Notes: generated by a model not told the origin, from the letters alone. A DNA stretch of 64,000 bases from Pontibacter diazotrophicus (GCF_003367245.1 NZ_QRGR01000012.1:115678-179677), one strand, 5' to 3'. Numbered from the stretch's first letter, positions 36,755 through 46,562 are shown. Program-made: numbers and translations.

Positions 36755-37498
36755 CTACAGAAACTGCGTCAGCTTCCGGAGTGGCTTCAGATAGCGGGTA
36801 TAAAAGCGGGGCTGCAAGCCATTGATGTGCCAGGCTGTATGGTCTTCTTTGTTTGCCCTGATTCTGTTCTTCAAGGTTACGTTGCTCTTCCCACCCACAC
36901 GCATCCGCACAAGGCATTCCGGTACATAGGCCGTGCTGATGTTGTGCTTGTACAGGTAGCGCAACATGAGCTCATAATCTGCCGCACTTTTGAATAGCGT
37001 GTTATATAAGCCCAGCCGCTCGTATACCTCCCGTTTCACATAAAATGTCGGATGTGGGGGCATCCAGCCATAGATAAAATTGTCCCGCTTATAGCTTCCT
37101 GATTTCCAGTTGCGGGTTACTCTCTCCGGCTTCTCACGGTCAACATAAACCAAGTCAGCATAAACACTTTCGCAGTTATTTGCCTTGAATGCAGCTGCCA
37201 CGGCTGTAATGGCTTCTTTGGAGTAGAAGATGTCATCAGAGTGCAGCAGGCCTATCACATCACCGGTAGCCATACGTATGCCTTTGTTGATGGCATCGTA
37301 CAAACCGCCGTCTTTTTCTGATACAAAATGCGTGATGCGGTCACCATACCCTTTCACAACATCCACGGTACCATCTGTAGACAAACCATCCACCACAATG
37401 TATTCAATGTTCGGGTAGGTTTGGCACAGTACCGAATCAATAGCGTCGGCTATTGTTTCGCAGTTGTTGTATACGATGGTGATGATGGAGACTTTCAC
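36755..37498 (-). CDS. GT2 family glycosyltransferase
   Basis: This is an inverting GT-A transferase that adds one sugar during assembly of the surface glycan, cytoplasmic side. It has 247 residues. Motifs are VVDGLSTDGT (nucleotide binding) and the metal-binding HSDD at 86-89, with the acceptor-side segment KSAADYELMLRYLY. It belongs to the WcaA/WcaE-like group by general pattern. It is the last gene of the polysaccharide locus, 53 bases after the WcaF-like gene. Donor and linkage are unknown. Confidence 0.87.
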   Translation of the reverse strand: MKVSIITIVYNNCETIADAIDSVLCQTYPNIEYIVVDGLSTDGTVDVVKGYGDRITHFVSEKDGGLYDAINKGIRMATGDVIGLLHSDDIFYSKEAITAVAAAFKANNCESVYADLVYVDREKPERVTRNWKSGSYKRDNFIYGWMPPHPTFYVKREVYERLGLYNTLFKSAADYELMLRYLYKHNISTAYVPECLVRMRVGGKSNVTLKNRIRANKEDHTAWHINGLQPRFYTRYLKPLRKLTQFL

Positions 37499-37551
37499 AG
37501 CTGATGTATATGGGCAAGCCTTATAGTTTTTGAAAACTTAACGGGTTCTGT

Positions 37552-38121
37552 TTATTCTAGTATGCGTTCCCGTTTAGCTTCGGCAGGATTACCCTGGTAA
37601 ATGGTATAGGGTTCTAAATTCTTCGTCGCGACAGATCCCGCAGCCAACACACTATGGGAGCCACAGGTAACATTGGGGCAAACAATGGCCTTCGCTCCTA
37701 TCCACGCCCCTTCCTCCAGGTGAATCTCCCCTACCACCAGGTCGAAAGTTGGTTGCTTATAATCGTGGCTGCCTGTGAGCAGCATACAGCCCTGGGAGAG
37801 CGTTGTATTATCGCCTATCGTTACTTTCACTAAATCATCAATCCAGACGTTCTCTCCTATCCAGACATGGTTACCCACCTGCAAATGCCAGGGGTACTTA
37901 ACATTTACTCCTGATTTGATAACGACTCCTTTTCCTATCCTGGCACCAAACAGGCGCAGCAACAGCACCTTCAGAGCAGATACCGGGTTCAGCGGGTTGA
38001 TGAAGAAGAGCGCATTAACAAAATACCAGAGGGTACGCTTGAAAGCGCTGCCTCCAGGCTCGTACCAATCGTTGTTATAGGCCGCCAGATCTACTTTCTT
38101 TTGTCTGAAATCAGTAATCAC
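37552..38121 (-). CDS. WcaF-like sugar O-acetyltransferase
   Basis: This is a left-handed beta-helix (hexapeptide) acetyltransferase that should acetylate a sugar of the polysaccharide. Repeats include IGKGVVIKSGVNVKYP, VGNHVWIGENVWIDDLVKVT and IGAKAIVCPNVTCGSHSVLA. The stretch GSHDYKQPTFDLVVGEI and the ending YQGNPAEAKRERI are typical of colanic-acid WcaF-type enzymes. It has 189 residues. Acetyl-CoA as donor is family knowledge; the acceptor is inferred from its place in the locus. Confidence 0.84.
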   Translation of the reverse strand: MITDFRQKKVDLAAYNNDWYEPGGSAFKRTLWYFVNALFFINPLNPVSALKVLLLRLFGARIGKGVVIKSGVNVKYPWHLQVGNHVWIGENVWIDDLVKVTIGDNTTLSQGCMLLTGSHDYKQPTFDLVVGEIHLEEGAWIGAKAIVCPNVTCGSHSVLAAGSVATKNLEPYTIYQGNPAEAKRERILE

Positions 38122-38132
38122 AGTTTGTTGTT

Positions 38133-39284
38133 TTATTGGAGCATCAGGTGGTTCAGCCCAACTGCTTTCTCATCATTCAAAAATTGTTGGCTATAAAGAT
38201 AAGCCTTCTCCGAGGAGGTATCATAGTTTTCCTGCTCTTTTTCAGAAAGTTCACGTATGGCCTCCACAAAGTCTTCTATTTTATTCAGCGGAAGATCGTA
38301 GCCGATGCCAAATTCTGTAAGATTCTTCCAGGGCGTCTGGTCACTGATGATGACGGGGCAGCCAGCGGTAAAGCTTTCGAGAATAATATGCCCAAAGTTC
38401 TCGCCACGGGTCGGCATCAACATAGCATGATAGTTCGGTAAGGTGGCGGCCACCCTCCCGCTCTCCAGGCTCCCTTTGTAGTTTACCACCACATTCTTCG
38501 GAAGCCGCTTAATTACCTCCTGGCATTCGTCCCAGTAGGCAGCATTATAGACAGGTCCGTAGATATCAAAAGTCACTTTACCTACTCCGGCACATCTTTC
38601 CAGAACTTCCAGGGCATATTTCGTATTCTTTTCAGGAGAAATGCGTGCCACACTAATGAGCTTTAATTCTCCTTTGTGTTTCAGCCGTTTTTCGTTAACA
38701 AGTGTAGCAGCCTTCTTTGGCAGGTTCGGAGCTATTACTACCTTCGCTCCAACTCCCAGCGCCTGCACGATATCCTGCTTCTCCCCTTCATGGGTCGCAT
38801 GGAAACGTATGCCTTTATACATGCTTGTCAGTTGGGCCACTTTCAGGAAAAGCTTTTTCTTTCCCCCTTTTACATGGATGGCACTTTTTGCCAGCATGCC
38901 CCGGGCCGAAACAATGATGTTCCGATGCTTCAGGCGCTTCAGTATCAGTAAGGGGAGAACTGAGAAGTAGAAGGAGTAAATACCATTCACAAAAGCAGTA
39001 TCAGGCTTTATGGCTTTTATTACATTGTAAAGGTGTTTTATATGCAGCTGGTCTGATGAGAAGTAGTAAACCTGTACGTTATCTGCTACCCTATTCCAGC
39101 TGTTGGACTTTATACCTGTATAGGGTTCAGATTCGCAATAGTCTGTGTCACGTGTAATGATGTAGAAGTCAAGCTCATTCTGAAGGTGCGCCACAATATT
39201 GGCGCAGGACTGTATCGGCCCGCCTGCTTTATAGCCTGGGGTGAACCAGTCAATGGAAATTAAAACTTTAGGCTTTTGTGTCAC
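38133..39284 (-). CDS. GT4 family glycosyltransferase
   Basis: This is a retaining GT-B transferase. The N-terminal half contains GYKAGGPIQSCANIVAHLQN. The donor half contains LISVARISPEKNTKYALEVL and the catalytic EX7E region in MPTRGENFGHIILESFTAGC, followed by PVIISDQTPWKN. It has 383 residues. Its start overlaps the end of the next upstream gene by 4 bases (ATGA), so translation is probably coupled. Donor sugar unknown. Confidence 0.88.
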   Translation of the reverse strand: MTQKPKVLISIDWFTPGYKAGGPIQSCANIVAHLQNELDFYIITRDTDYCESEPYTGIKSNSWNRVADNVQVYYFSSDQLHIKHLYNVIKAIKPDTAFVNGIYSFYFSVLPLLILKRLKHRNIIVSARGMLAKSAIHVKGGKKKLFLKVAQLTSMYKGIRFHATHEGEKQDIVQALGVGAKVVIAPNLPKKAATLVNEKRLKHKGELKLISVARISPEKNTKYALEVLERCAGVGKVTFDIYGPVYNAAYWDECQEVIKRLPKNVVVNYKGSLESGRVAATLPNYHAMLMPTRGENFGHIILESFTAGCPVIISDQTPWKNLTEFGIGYDLPLNKIEDFVEAIRELSEKEQENYDTSSEKAYLYSQQFLNDEKAVGLNHLMLQ

Positions 39285-40282
39285 GAATTTTCCTCCAGTA
39301 CCCTCTTATACAGTGCCTCATATTTAGCGGCAACCATTTCAGGTTTAAAGCGCTGCACGTTTTGATAGCCTTTGTTAACAATATTGTTCCTGTATGTATC
39401 ATCCGCTACTAAATCTATGATAGCCTGCCTAATCTGCTCTGGTTTAAAAGGGTCCACTAACACAGCTCCTTCTCCGGCTACTTCAGGCATGGCAGTCGTT
39501 GTGCTGGTGATGACTGGCCGTCCTAAAGCATTTGCTTCTAGAATAGGCATTCCAAAACCTTCGTACGTCGACACAAAAGTAACAATATCTGCCCGGTAAT
39601 AAAGCTTTATCACCTCCTCGTAATCCAAAGAAAAGAAGTTTTCATAGACTATCCCATTTTCTTCTAATAATTCTCTCTGACTAGCTGCAAGTTTCCCCAG
39701 GATTAGCAGCCTGCACGATATGCCTTTAATGGCTTCTACAACATTTGGAAAGTTCTTATTGCTTTTAGTGCCCACCTGTAGTAAAACCGGCTCCTGCTTG
39801 TTTAGCAGCACCTTCGGCTTAAAGTCCTTATCCGTGAGCTGTACGCAATTCGGGATGACAATGACTTTATCTGCAGCGACACCGGTAGCAGCCAATACTT
39901 TCCTTTTGCTATACTCCGAGATAACTGTTACATACCTCACCCGTCTCACAGGAATTTTGAGCCACAACAGGTGAAGCAAAAAGTTCTTCATCCTGTTTTT
40001 ACTCCCCAGGGAGTCAATATCATGGATGGTGAGGATGGTTTTCTTCTTATCTAAGGCAAGCGCGATGTAATATACATCACCTGTTATATGGTTGACTTGC
40101 CCCTGCCTTTTAGAGGCGTACAACGTATTTTCCAGCAAAGCAGCAGGACTTGTAGCAGACTTGTATGGAAGAAAAACTTTTTCAGCTACAGAATGCCTCA
40201 GGTTGCTGATGATGGTTTGAAACAGTACTTCGATACTAAAGAAAGAGGGTGCTGCTTTGCGAAAGAAGTATACTATTTTCAT
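39281..40282 (-). CDS. GT4 family glycosyltransferase
   Basis: This is a GT-B transferase of about 333 residues. Donor-side motifs are LLQVGTKSNKNFPNVVEAIK and TYEGFGMPILEANALGRPVI (EX7E), then TTTAMPEVAGEGAVLVDP, as in mannosyl- or fucosyl-type GT4 enzymes; the donor is not determined. The start is the ATG at 40280-40282 (MKIVYFFRKA); the open frame extends 27 codons into a repeat region, which argues against the longer version. Confidence 0.87.
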   Translation of the reverse strand: MKIVYFFRKAAPSFFSIEVLFQTIISNLRHSVAEKVFLPYKSATSPAALLENTLYASKRQGQVNHITGDVYYIALALDKKKTILTIHDIDSLGSKNRMKNFLLHLLWLKIPVRRVRYVTVISEYSKRKVLAATGVAADKVIVIPNCVQLTDKDFKPKVLLNKQEPVLLQVGTKSNKNFPNVVEAIKGISCRLLILGKLAASQRELLEENGIVYENFFSLDYEEVIKLYYRADIVTFVSTYEGFGMPILEANALGRPVITSTTTAMPEVAGEGAVLVDPFKPEQIRQAIIDLVADDTYRNNIVNKGYQNVQRFKPEMVAAKYEALYKRVLEENS

Positions 40283-40315
40283 GGTTGGTTGAACGGCGAG
40301 GAGACAAAGCTTTTC

Positions 40316-40473
40316 AAAAGTCCCCCTTCGAAGGGGTAGGGGGATGATTACACCTGAGTACAATCCTTCAAATGAAATGATTAATTATTTCATGTTCTTG
40401 CGGTTGAGCTAAAGCAGTTCAAAGGCATTGAAAACCTCTCATCCCCCTCACCACCATCAAATGGGGACTAAAA
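40316..40473. repeat. Paired CCCCT/AGGGG hairpin repeats (empty-cassette-like)
   Basis: Left arm at 40316-40348 (AAAAGTCCCCCTTCGAAGGG then GTAGGGGGATGA) and right arm at about 40439-40473, whose reverse complement reads TTTTAGTCCCC...GAGGGGGATGA. The G-rich tails point inward, the same geometry as the DUF559 cassette, but only about 90 bases lie between them and no nuclease gene is present. Confidence 0.6.
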
Positions 40474-40491
40474 GAGACCTTACTTAACATA

Positions 40492-41871
40492 TTATATTTC
40501 AATTTTCAGAACTTTCCTGAAGGTATAGAAAACTAAAACCATCACAATAGTAGCCTTTACCAGATAATTCAAGGTGGTTGTTAAATCAGTTTCGGCTTTC
40601 ACCACCTGCAAATATAGAAAGGGAATCCAGAAAAGATAGGTAGGGTTAACCAAGCTTTTAAGAATGATAAACCTTAATATGAGGCTAAACACTATACCTA
40701 TCAAAAACATAAAAATGACGCCACCATCTTTCCCAAAATTACCATAGCCTTCCCCTAGCAGACTGATGTTCATACTTGTTCCTGCTTGCAGCATAATTCC
40801 AGTAAAGCGCTCCATATTAGCCCGACCACCAGCTATCGCTTTGTTCTCAGACAGAAAGCGTGGAAGTAAAGCAGCATCAAAGGCACCTCTTATAGTTTCT
40901 CCACCAGCATAAGGTTTATGAATAGGAATATAATTCATTACACGCGTGATAATCCAACCCTGGTTAAGCCTCGTGATGGTCAGTTCATTTGCTTTGGGAT
41001 CGAAAAGGACATCTGGTGAAAATAGTCTATCCACAATCATACCGAAGAAAAGTTCTGATTGGTCGTAGGCGTCTAAAGATGTATTTGTCCAGGCTATGTT
41101 CCTGTATTGATATTTCACTGACTGCAGCAAAAACACCATAAAGAAACCAATAACTAAGGCTGCAACCTTCTTCGTAAGGCTTACCTTGTTTTTGATGCAG
41201 TAGATAAACAGAAAGAACATGCCCCACAGCAAGAGGTCATGAAATAAGGCAGAAGCCAGAGCTTCAAGCAATAGAAAAGCAAAAACGACGTAAAGGGCTA
41301 CTTTATTCTGTGAGTCACTGACATACAGGTAGAAACAGCCAATAAACTTTAACTGCGAAAGTAAATATAAAAAGAAAGACAGCGCAGGCGGAGCAAACGG
41401 AGAAAGAAAAGAGGAAAGGAAACCAATCCCAATCAGGTAATAAGCCCCTCTCATCTTACTATTTATATGATCTCCTATATTATTAATTACCTCCTTCGGG
41501 ATATTCTTAACACCCGCAATGGGTAAAGACAGGCCTATATAATACAGAACAACACCTGAAACCGCAAAACTCAGGTATTCCTCCTCAGGAACCTGCATTC
41601 CATAAAAGGGATGGTTTATTCCTGTATAATAGCTTAAAACAGGTCCTATGACCCACTGCAGACAAGCTAAAAAAACAATGAGCAAATTAATTGGTATACC
41701 TTCACCAAAGCCAACAAGCAAACTATTTAGAATATATAAAGAAAACAATACGCCTGCTAAAGCAAGATATGACAGGGACGTAAAGGCCAATAACAGTACA
41801 GCTACAGTGACGAGTGTAGAAGCATGGAAAAGCAACTTATTAGGAGACTGATATTGTTCTGCAATATTCAT
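40492..41871 (-). CDS. Polytopic membrane protein, probable oligosaccharide repeat-unit polymerase (Wzy-like)
   Basis: This 459-residue protein has about 10-12 hydrophobic helices (TLVTVAVLLLAFTSLSYLAL, VVFAFLLLEALASALFHDLL, AALVIGFFMVFLLQSVKYQY, IFMFLIGIVFSLILRFIILK) and one large non-membrane loop. In that loop, SMNISLLGEGYGNFGKDGGV resembles the conserved loop of O-antigen/EPS polymerases. Wzy proteins are poorly conserved, so the assignment rests on topology and context. Its presence beside an ABC exporter is unusual. Confidence 0.68.
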   Translation of the reverse strand: MNIAEQYQSPNKLLFHASTLVTVAVLLLAFTSLSYLALAGVLFSLYILNSLLVGFGEGIPINLLIVFLACLQWVIGPVLSYYTGINHPFYGMQVPEEEYLSFAVSGVVLYYIGLSLPIAGVKNIPKEVINNIGDHINSKMRGAYYLIGIGFLSSFLSPFAPPALSFFLYLLSQLKFIGCFYLYVSDSQNKVALYVVFAFLLLEALASALFHDLLLWGMFFLFIYCIKNKVSLTKKVAALVIGFFMVFLLQSVKYQYRNIAWTNTSLDAYDQSELFFGMIVDRLFSPDVLFDPKANELTITRLNQGWIITRVMNYIPIHKPYAGGETIRGAFDAALLPRFLSENKAIAGGRANMERFTGIMLQAGTSMNISLLGEGYGNFGKDGGVIFMFLIGIVFSLILRFIILKSLVNPTYLFWIPFLYLQVVKAETDLTTTLNYLVKATIVMVLVFYTFRKVLKIEI

Positions 41872-41894
41872 AAAGCTTTAACCCTGCATATAGC

Positions 41895-43061
41895 TTAAAC
41901 TGTTTGATGTAAGGCTTTTGTGATAGCGTCACAAATATGCTCAAAACTCCAGTTCGTTATTATTGCCCTGGAGGTACTACCCATTTCCTTAAGCTCTTCT
42001 TTCGTTTTAGTAGCGCATGCCGCTAACTTCTTAACTAAGCTGGCCTCACTGTTAGAGTCAAAGATAAACCCATTTTCACTTTCATGCACCAGGTCAACAG
42101 CACATCCTACTTTATTACTGGCAACAACAGGTAAGCCGCAGGCCATCCCTTCATTAATACACAGGCCCCAGGTTTCGCCAGGCCCACTGGAAGGAAGTAC
42201 CACTACGTTGCCCGCCCTATAAACAGCGGGCATACGGGATTGATTCTGGAAAGGGAGAAAATAAATGTTCGCAAACCCCATGGCTTCCTCTTTTAAATCA
42301 GCTTCTAAAACACCATTACCAACTAAGAGTAGGCTGGTATTCGGCCTATTTAGTTTTTTAAAAGCGTTTATCAGTAAGAACGGGTTCTTCTTTTTTTCGA
42401 ATTTGCCGGTGAAAAGAAATACTGTATCGGTTTCAGGGATACCTAAGCTCTTTCTGATCAGGTTGCTTTCATTCTGGTACAGCAGATCATCGCCAAACCT
42501 TGCATTATCAATGGCGTGGGGTGCAAATATAAGATTTTGCTCTTTGATGCCATGCTTCAGAAAATAAGCTTTGTTATTCTTTCCTACATATAAGGCTTTA
42601 TCTATATAACGGTAAGTCCAGGTTAAAGTCAATCTTCTCAGAATTAACCTGAACCCTTTTTTTTCGTCCAGTAAATTTGAGTCTCCCCTGAAGTAAACGT
42701 TGACTTTGTTTTTAAAGTATTTTAAAACCTTTAGATGGCTGTCGAAGCTCCAGCCAAAAACCAAAAGATCGGTAGGCTTAAAATTTTCAATATCCTGAAT
42801 GATGGTGGGATTAATGACACCTTTGAAATAAGAAGTACCCGGATTCTTCGAAGTATTATCTAAAAACTGGTAGGCATAGCCCTCCAGCAGTGGAATGTCC
42901 CAAGCAATCTTTTTACCAAACCCCTTATCTATCACCTCTTCAGAAGATTTACCAAGTGTATAAAATACTTTAATCTGAAGCACTGGATTTGAAGCTAACA
43001 GTTTGAAAACCGGGGCATTGTATTGTATAGGGTGCGTTGTGATAATGGCAAGCCGCTTCAT
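41895..43061 (-). CDS. GT4 family glycosyltransferase
   Basis: This is a 388-residue GT-B transferase. The N-terminus MKRLAIITTHPIQYNAPVFK is typical of a group of bacterial GT4 enzymes. The donor half contains FLFTGKFEKKKNPFLLINAF, the region VLPSSGPGETWGLCINEGMA with its EX7E motif, and CGLPVVASNKVGCAVDLV. It overlaps the upstream gene by 4 bases (ATGA). Donor unknown. Confidence 0.87.
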   Translation of the reverse strand: MKRLAIITTHPIQYNAPVFKLLASNPVLQIKVFYTLGKSSEEVIDKGFGKKIAWDIPLLEGYAYQFLDNTSKNPGTSYFKGVINPTIIQDIENFKPTDLLVFGWSFDSHLKVLKYFKNKVNVYFRGDSNLLDEKKGFRLILRRLTLTWTYRYIDKALYVGKNNKAYFLKHGIKEQNLIFAPHAIDNARFGDDLLYQNESNLIRKSLGIPETDTVFLFTGKFEKKKNPFLLINAFKKLNRPNTSLLLVGNGVLEADLKEEAMGFANIYFLPFQNQSRMPAVYRAGNVVVLPSSGPGETWGLCINEGMACGLPVVASNKVGCAVDLVHESENGFIFDSNSEASLVKKLAACATKTKEELKEMGSTSRAIITNWSFEHICDAITKALHQTV

Positions 43062-44305
43062 ATGATGTCATTCAGCTTATGAACAAGGGCCTCTGCAGAT
43101 GCTCTGGCTGAGTACTTTTCTAATTTACTCAGATCCGGAGTCCACTGAAATTGACCATTCAGTAAAAGCTCCAGCTTATCAGCTATATCTGATAAGAGAA
43201 ATTGCTCCTCCGATTGCTCCGTATATTCCACCAACAGGCTTGCTGCCTGACATTCCTCCATCACAGTAACAGCGCTGCTCTCTTTGTGGAAAATTCCGAA
43301 CACAGGTCGTTTGCTTAACAGTGCCTGGTATGTCTTAGAAGCAGTATAGTGCTTTTCTGTGCTGCCAATTATCATGACAGCATAGGCAGCTGACAAGAAA
43401 TTGAGCACATGCAGGAAAGGAAAACGCTCTCTCACCTCATGAACGATTGATTCAATACCATACTGCTTCGCGTAATCCGCAATGGTTATACCGGCATAAA
43501 AGCCGGTACCTAAAAAGAACAACTGCTTATTCTTATCCCAAGCCCCCTGCTCCACTTTCAATTTGATTGCCTGAAACAAAAGTTTTATGAAAAGATGAGA
43601 GTTAGGTAAGAACGCACCTGCGTATACTAAAGGTTCACAACCCTTATCCGGCCATGGAAACTTTAACCGATCAATAACAATATTATGATCTTTTGGATCG
43701 AAACCATAGGGCATGCCCACATGCGCTATTGCTTTGTATTTAAAGTTTCTCTCCAGCACAGGCGCATAATAAGCAGTAGAAACACCGGAAATTAAGGCAG
43801 CCTTTTTAACAGCAATAGGCTCTAACCGCTGTGCCACAAACAAGCTAAGCTTTGAACGCCAATCCTGCCGGTTACTGATATCCCTTACCCACGGGTCAAT
43901 GTAGTCTATACCATAAGGTAAGCTTGTTTTTGAATGAATTAGTCTGCCCAGCAGCGCACTATAGAAAGACGGTATAGGGATCCAAAGAAAATCTATTTTG
44001 CGGGTCTTGATTAGCTCTACAGCTTTTTTATAAAGGAAAGGAAAAGCGCGTAGACCAATGTCACCGACAACTCTAGGTTTAGAAACCTTATAGGCACTAG
44101 TATAAATTACCTCTATATCTTGTGAAGCTGTTCTGGCGATATCAGGATCAGCTAGCTCTTCATAATATTCAGGAGAAACAGTCAACAATATGGGATGCCA
44201 ACCAAAATCATTTAAAAAATTGGCTATAAGCCTCGGGCGGTGCACACCGGCAAGATTAGAGGGAACCCAATGGGGGTATATTATCAATAGATTTTTCATG
44301 AACAT
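43058..44305 (-). CDS. GT4-like glycosyltransferase
   Basis: This is a 415-residue GT-B-fold protein. The N-terminal NLLIIYPHWVPSNLAGVHRP and the interior PYGIDYIDPWVRD match the donor/acceptor layout of exopolysaccharide GT4-like enzymes. The C-terminal TASKTYQALLSKRPVFGIFH corresponds to the region after the nucleotide-sugar site. A clear EX7E motif is not seen, so the family subgroup is less certain. Its ATG shares a base with the stop of the upstream gene (TAATG); ATG codon 3 is an alternative start. Confidence 0.75.
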   Translation of the reverse strand: MFMKNLLIIYPHWVPSNLAGVHRPRLIANFLNDFGWHPILLTVSPEYYEELADPDIARTASQDIEVIYTSAYKVSKPRVVGDIGLRAFPFLYKKAVELIKTRKIDFLWIPIPSFYSALLGRLIHSKTSLPYGIDYIDPWVRDISNRQDWRSKLSLFVAQRLEPIAVKKAALISGVSTAYYAPVLERNFKYKAIAHVGMPYGFDPKDHNIVIDRLKFPWPDKGCEPLVYAGAFLPNSHLFIKLLFQAIKLKVEQGAWDKNKQLFFLGTGFYAGITIADYAKQYGIESIVHEVRERFPFLHVLNFLSAAYAVMIIGSTEKHYTASKTYQALLSKRPVFGIFHKESSAVTVMEECQAASLLVEYTEQSEEQFLLSDIADKLELLLNGQFQWTPDLSKLEKYSARASAEALVHKLNDII

Positions 44306-45522
44306 TATATAGAAGCCTTCCAGGTGCTCAGCAGTTTAGAAGCTTCTTTTTCCCAGGCGAGATTCTTTCCGGATTCAAAACGCTGACTCCTGTTCGCTAT
44401 AATTTCTTCTTTATGAATCAATATCTCTTTAAGAGCTGCCTCAAAAGCGAGCTCTGACTGCTCAAATACCATTCCTCCTGACGGATTTTGATTCATAAAG
44501 TGTTTTTGAGCTTTAGTGTCCGTGGCCAGTATATATAAGCCAGCCTGCGCATAGGCAAAAATTTTATTTGAGTAGGCAATGTCCTTGTTTAGATCAGCAG
44601 AACTAACTTCAACAGCCAAACCTAAGTCAAAATTTGCTAATTCAAGGTGTAATGCCTGTTGAGGTAAAGGTTTGTTATAAATAATAAATTCATCAAACTG
44701 GCTTAAAAAGCTTTTCTGGAAGGAAGAAACTATATTTCCTATCACTGTCAATTCAACACTGTCTCTGTATTTATAAAGAACAGGCACAACTATCTCCAGA
44801 CCTCTACCTGATGCTATATTCTGTGAAAACCAAACAATACGCAATTTACCACCTGCATGTGCTGGAGGCAAAAAGAAATCAGTAGATGAAAAAGAATTGT
44901 TGATGAGTAAATGATTCCTGTTTTTTAATTCAGGAACAAGTTCTAAAGAGGCTTCCCCTATCAAAGGACTGGCATAACTGATATAGGAGGCATGAGGTAA
45001 CAATTTTTTCATCAGAGCTTCTCTTCTCTTCACCTCTTGGTTATTGTCACTACTAGTTCTCTCCCCTGGATGATAATCTTCTATGTCAAAAGCGAAAGGA
45101 ATCTTGTTCTTTTTGGCATAAGCATAAGCAGGATATAAAGCTCCTAAATTATGGCTAATAACAATTTTATAAGTAGAGGTTAACTCATCTAATTTTCTGA
45201 TAAGGGAGAAACTTCTTTTATCAGAAGCATAAGCATTCAACTTATCAGAATAATCAAAAGCTCTACTAAGCTTTCTACAAATAAAATGTATGCCAGACGA
45301 AACTAACCAACTGCCAAAAGCTAGGCGGGTAGCTGGAATGGAAACAAAACCTACACCGTTCAAAGATTCCCTGTGTGTGTTTTCAATTTCAGTCGTCCAA
45401 TTATCAAAGTCGAAGCATAATACAGTAGGTGCAAATCCATTATCTAAAGCCAGAATAACTTCTTTTAGCAGGCGCGGATTTGTAGTAAGGTTATTAGTTG
45501 TTATAAAAAGTATTTTCTGCAT
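44305..45522 (-). CDS. GT4-like glycosyltransferase
   Basis: This is a 405-residue GT-B-fold transferase. It starts MQKILFITTNNLTTNPRLLK, has an N-terminal domain with ISHNLGALYPAYAYAKKNKI and FDIEDYHPGE, and a C-terminal domain with IVWFSQNIASGRGLEIVVPV and SNKIFAYAQAGLYILATDTK. The catalytic motif is weaker than in typical GT4. From here upstream to about 61 kb the DNA is visibly AT-richer. Donor unknown. Confidence 0.75.
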   Translation of the reverse strand: MQKILFITTNNLTTNPRLLKEVILALDNGFAPTVLCFDFDNWTTEIENTHRESLNGVGFVSIPATRLAFGSWLVSSGIHFICRKLSRAFDYSDKLNAYASDKRSFSLIRKLDELTSTYKIVISHNLGALYPAYAYAKKNKIPFAFDIEDYHPGERTSSDNNQEVKRREALMKKLLPHASYISYASPLIGEASLELVPELKNRNHLLINNSFSSTDFFLPPAHAGGKLRIVWFSQNIASGRGLEIVVPVLYKYRDSVELTVIGNIVSSFQKSFLSQFDEFIIYNKPLPQQALHLELANFDLGLAVEVSSADLNKDIAYSNKIFAYAQAGLYILATDTKAQKHFMNQNPSGGMVFEQSELAFEAALKEILIHKEEIIANRSQRFESGKNLAWEKEASKLLSTWKASI

Positions 45523-45537
45523 TATATAAGGCTAAGC

Positions 45538-46488
45538 TCAGACGCCCTTATTTAAAACTTTCTTGATCTTGAGTGCTTGTTTCCAGCCAAAAAGAGAGGA
45601 TAAACAACGGAGCACAGTGCCGCCCGGCAGTTTTAATTCAGATCCACCTAATTCTTTGACCTTGCGTTCTGCTAAAGCAGCTAAGTCAGGATTTGCAATA
45701 TAATTCGAATAAACAAAGTCTTGGTACATGTTAGCGATAGTTAACTTCGCTCGCGAAGATACCTCTAGGCTTAGAATATACTTTTCAACAAGTTGATAAG
45801 ACTTCAATAAAGACTCCATAGAAGGTCTGGATTTTGCATTAGAAATAGAACCTGTGTTACCCGACCTGTAAAACACCTGTGCCTCTTCGCAAAAAAGAAC
45901 CTTAGTAGCTTTAAGCATTAGTCGTGAGTAAAATTCCCCATCCTGGTTTCGTTTCAAACTTTCATCCCACTGGCCAGCATTATTAATAAGATTTCGATGG
46001 GTTAACCAACAGCCGGTCATGGACATTTGGTTTGCTATCATCCAATCAACAGGATCAAGATCTTTGCTTATACTTTCATGAGGTCCCCAAAAGTAGACTT
46101 CTTCATTATCTCTAAACCGCCCCCATTTACCATGTATCAATAGGCTTTGGTAATTATCATACTTATATAAAACCTCTAGCTGCTTTTCGATTTTGCTTTT
46201 TTCTAGTAAATCATCAGAATCTAAAAATTGTATAAATTCTCCTGTAGACTTTTCAAAACCAAAATTCCTGGCAGAGCATGCTCCTTTTTTAGGGTTGGTA
46301 TAATAACTAATTAATTCAGGCCTTTTATACTTATATGATTTTATAATCTCTAAACTATTATCTGAGGAGTGGTCATCTATAACAATTATTTCCTCAACAT
46401 ACTTCCCTTGGATCAGGCAACTGTCTAAGCAGTCACTCAAGTATTGCCCACCATTGTAATTAGGTATTATGATTGATACATTGGACAT
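45538..46488 (-). CDS. GT2 family glycosyltransferase
   Basis: This is an inverting GT-A transferase of 316 residues. It begins VSIIIPNYNGGQYLSDCLDS, with the nucleotide-binding VIDDHSSDNS and metal-binding DSDD (FLDSDDLLEKSKIEKQLEVL), and an aromatic acceptor-side segment around SMTGCWLTHRNLI. It is single in frame and intact. Donor unknown. Confidence 0.88.
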   Translation of the reverse strand: MSNVSIIIPNYNGGQYLSDCLDSCLIQGKYVEEIIVIDDHSSDNSLEIIKSYKYKRPELISYYTNPKKGACSARNFGFEKSTGEFIQFLDSDDLLEKSKIEKQLEVLYKYDNYQSLLIHGKWGRFRDNEEVYFWGPHESISKDLDPVDWMIANQMSMTGCWLTHRNLINNAGQWDESLKRNQDGEFYSRLMLKATKVLFCEEAQVFYRSGNTGSISNAKSRPSMESLLKSYQLVEKYILSLEVSSRAKLTIANMYQDFVYSNYIANPDLAALAERKVKELGGSELKLPGGTVLRCLSSLFGWKQALKIKKVLNKGV

Positions 46489-46562
46489 TCTTAAATCTAA
46501 TAAAATCTTTTCAGAGCTAATGTACAGATAATTGAAGACTATGATAATATTGAAGAAATCTA

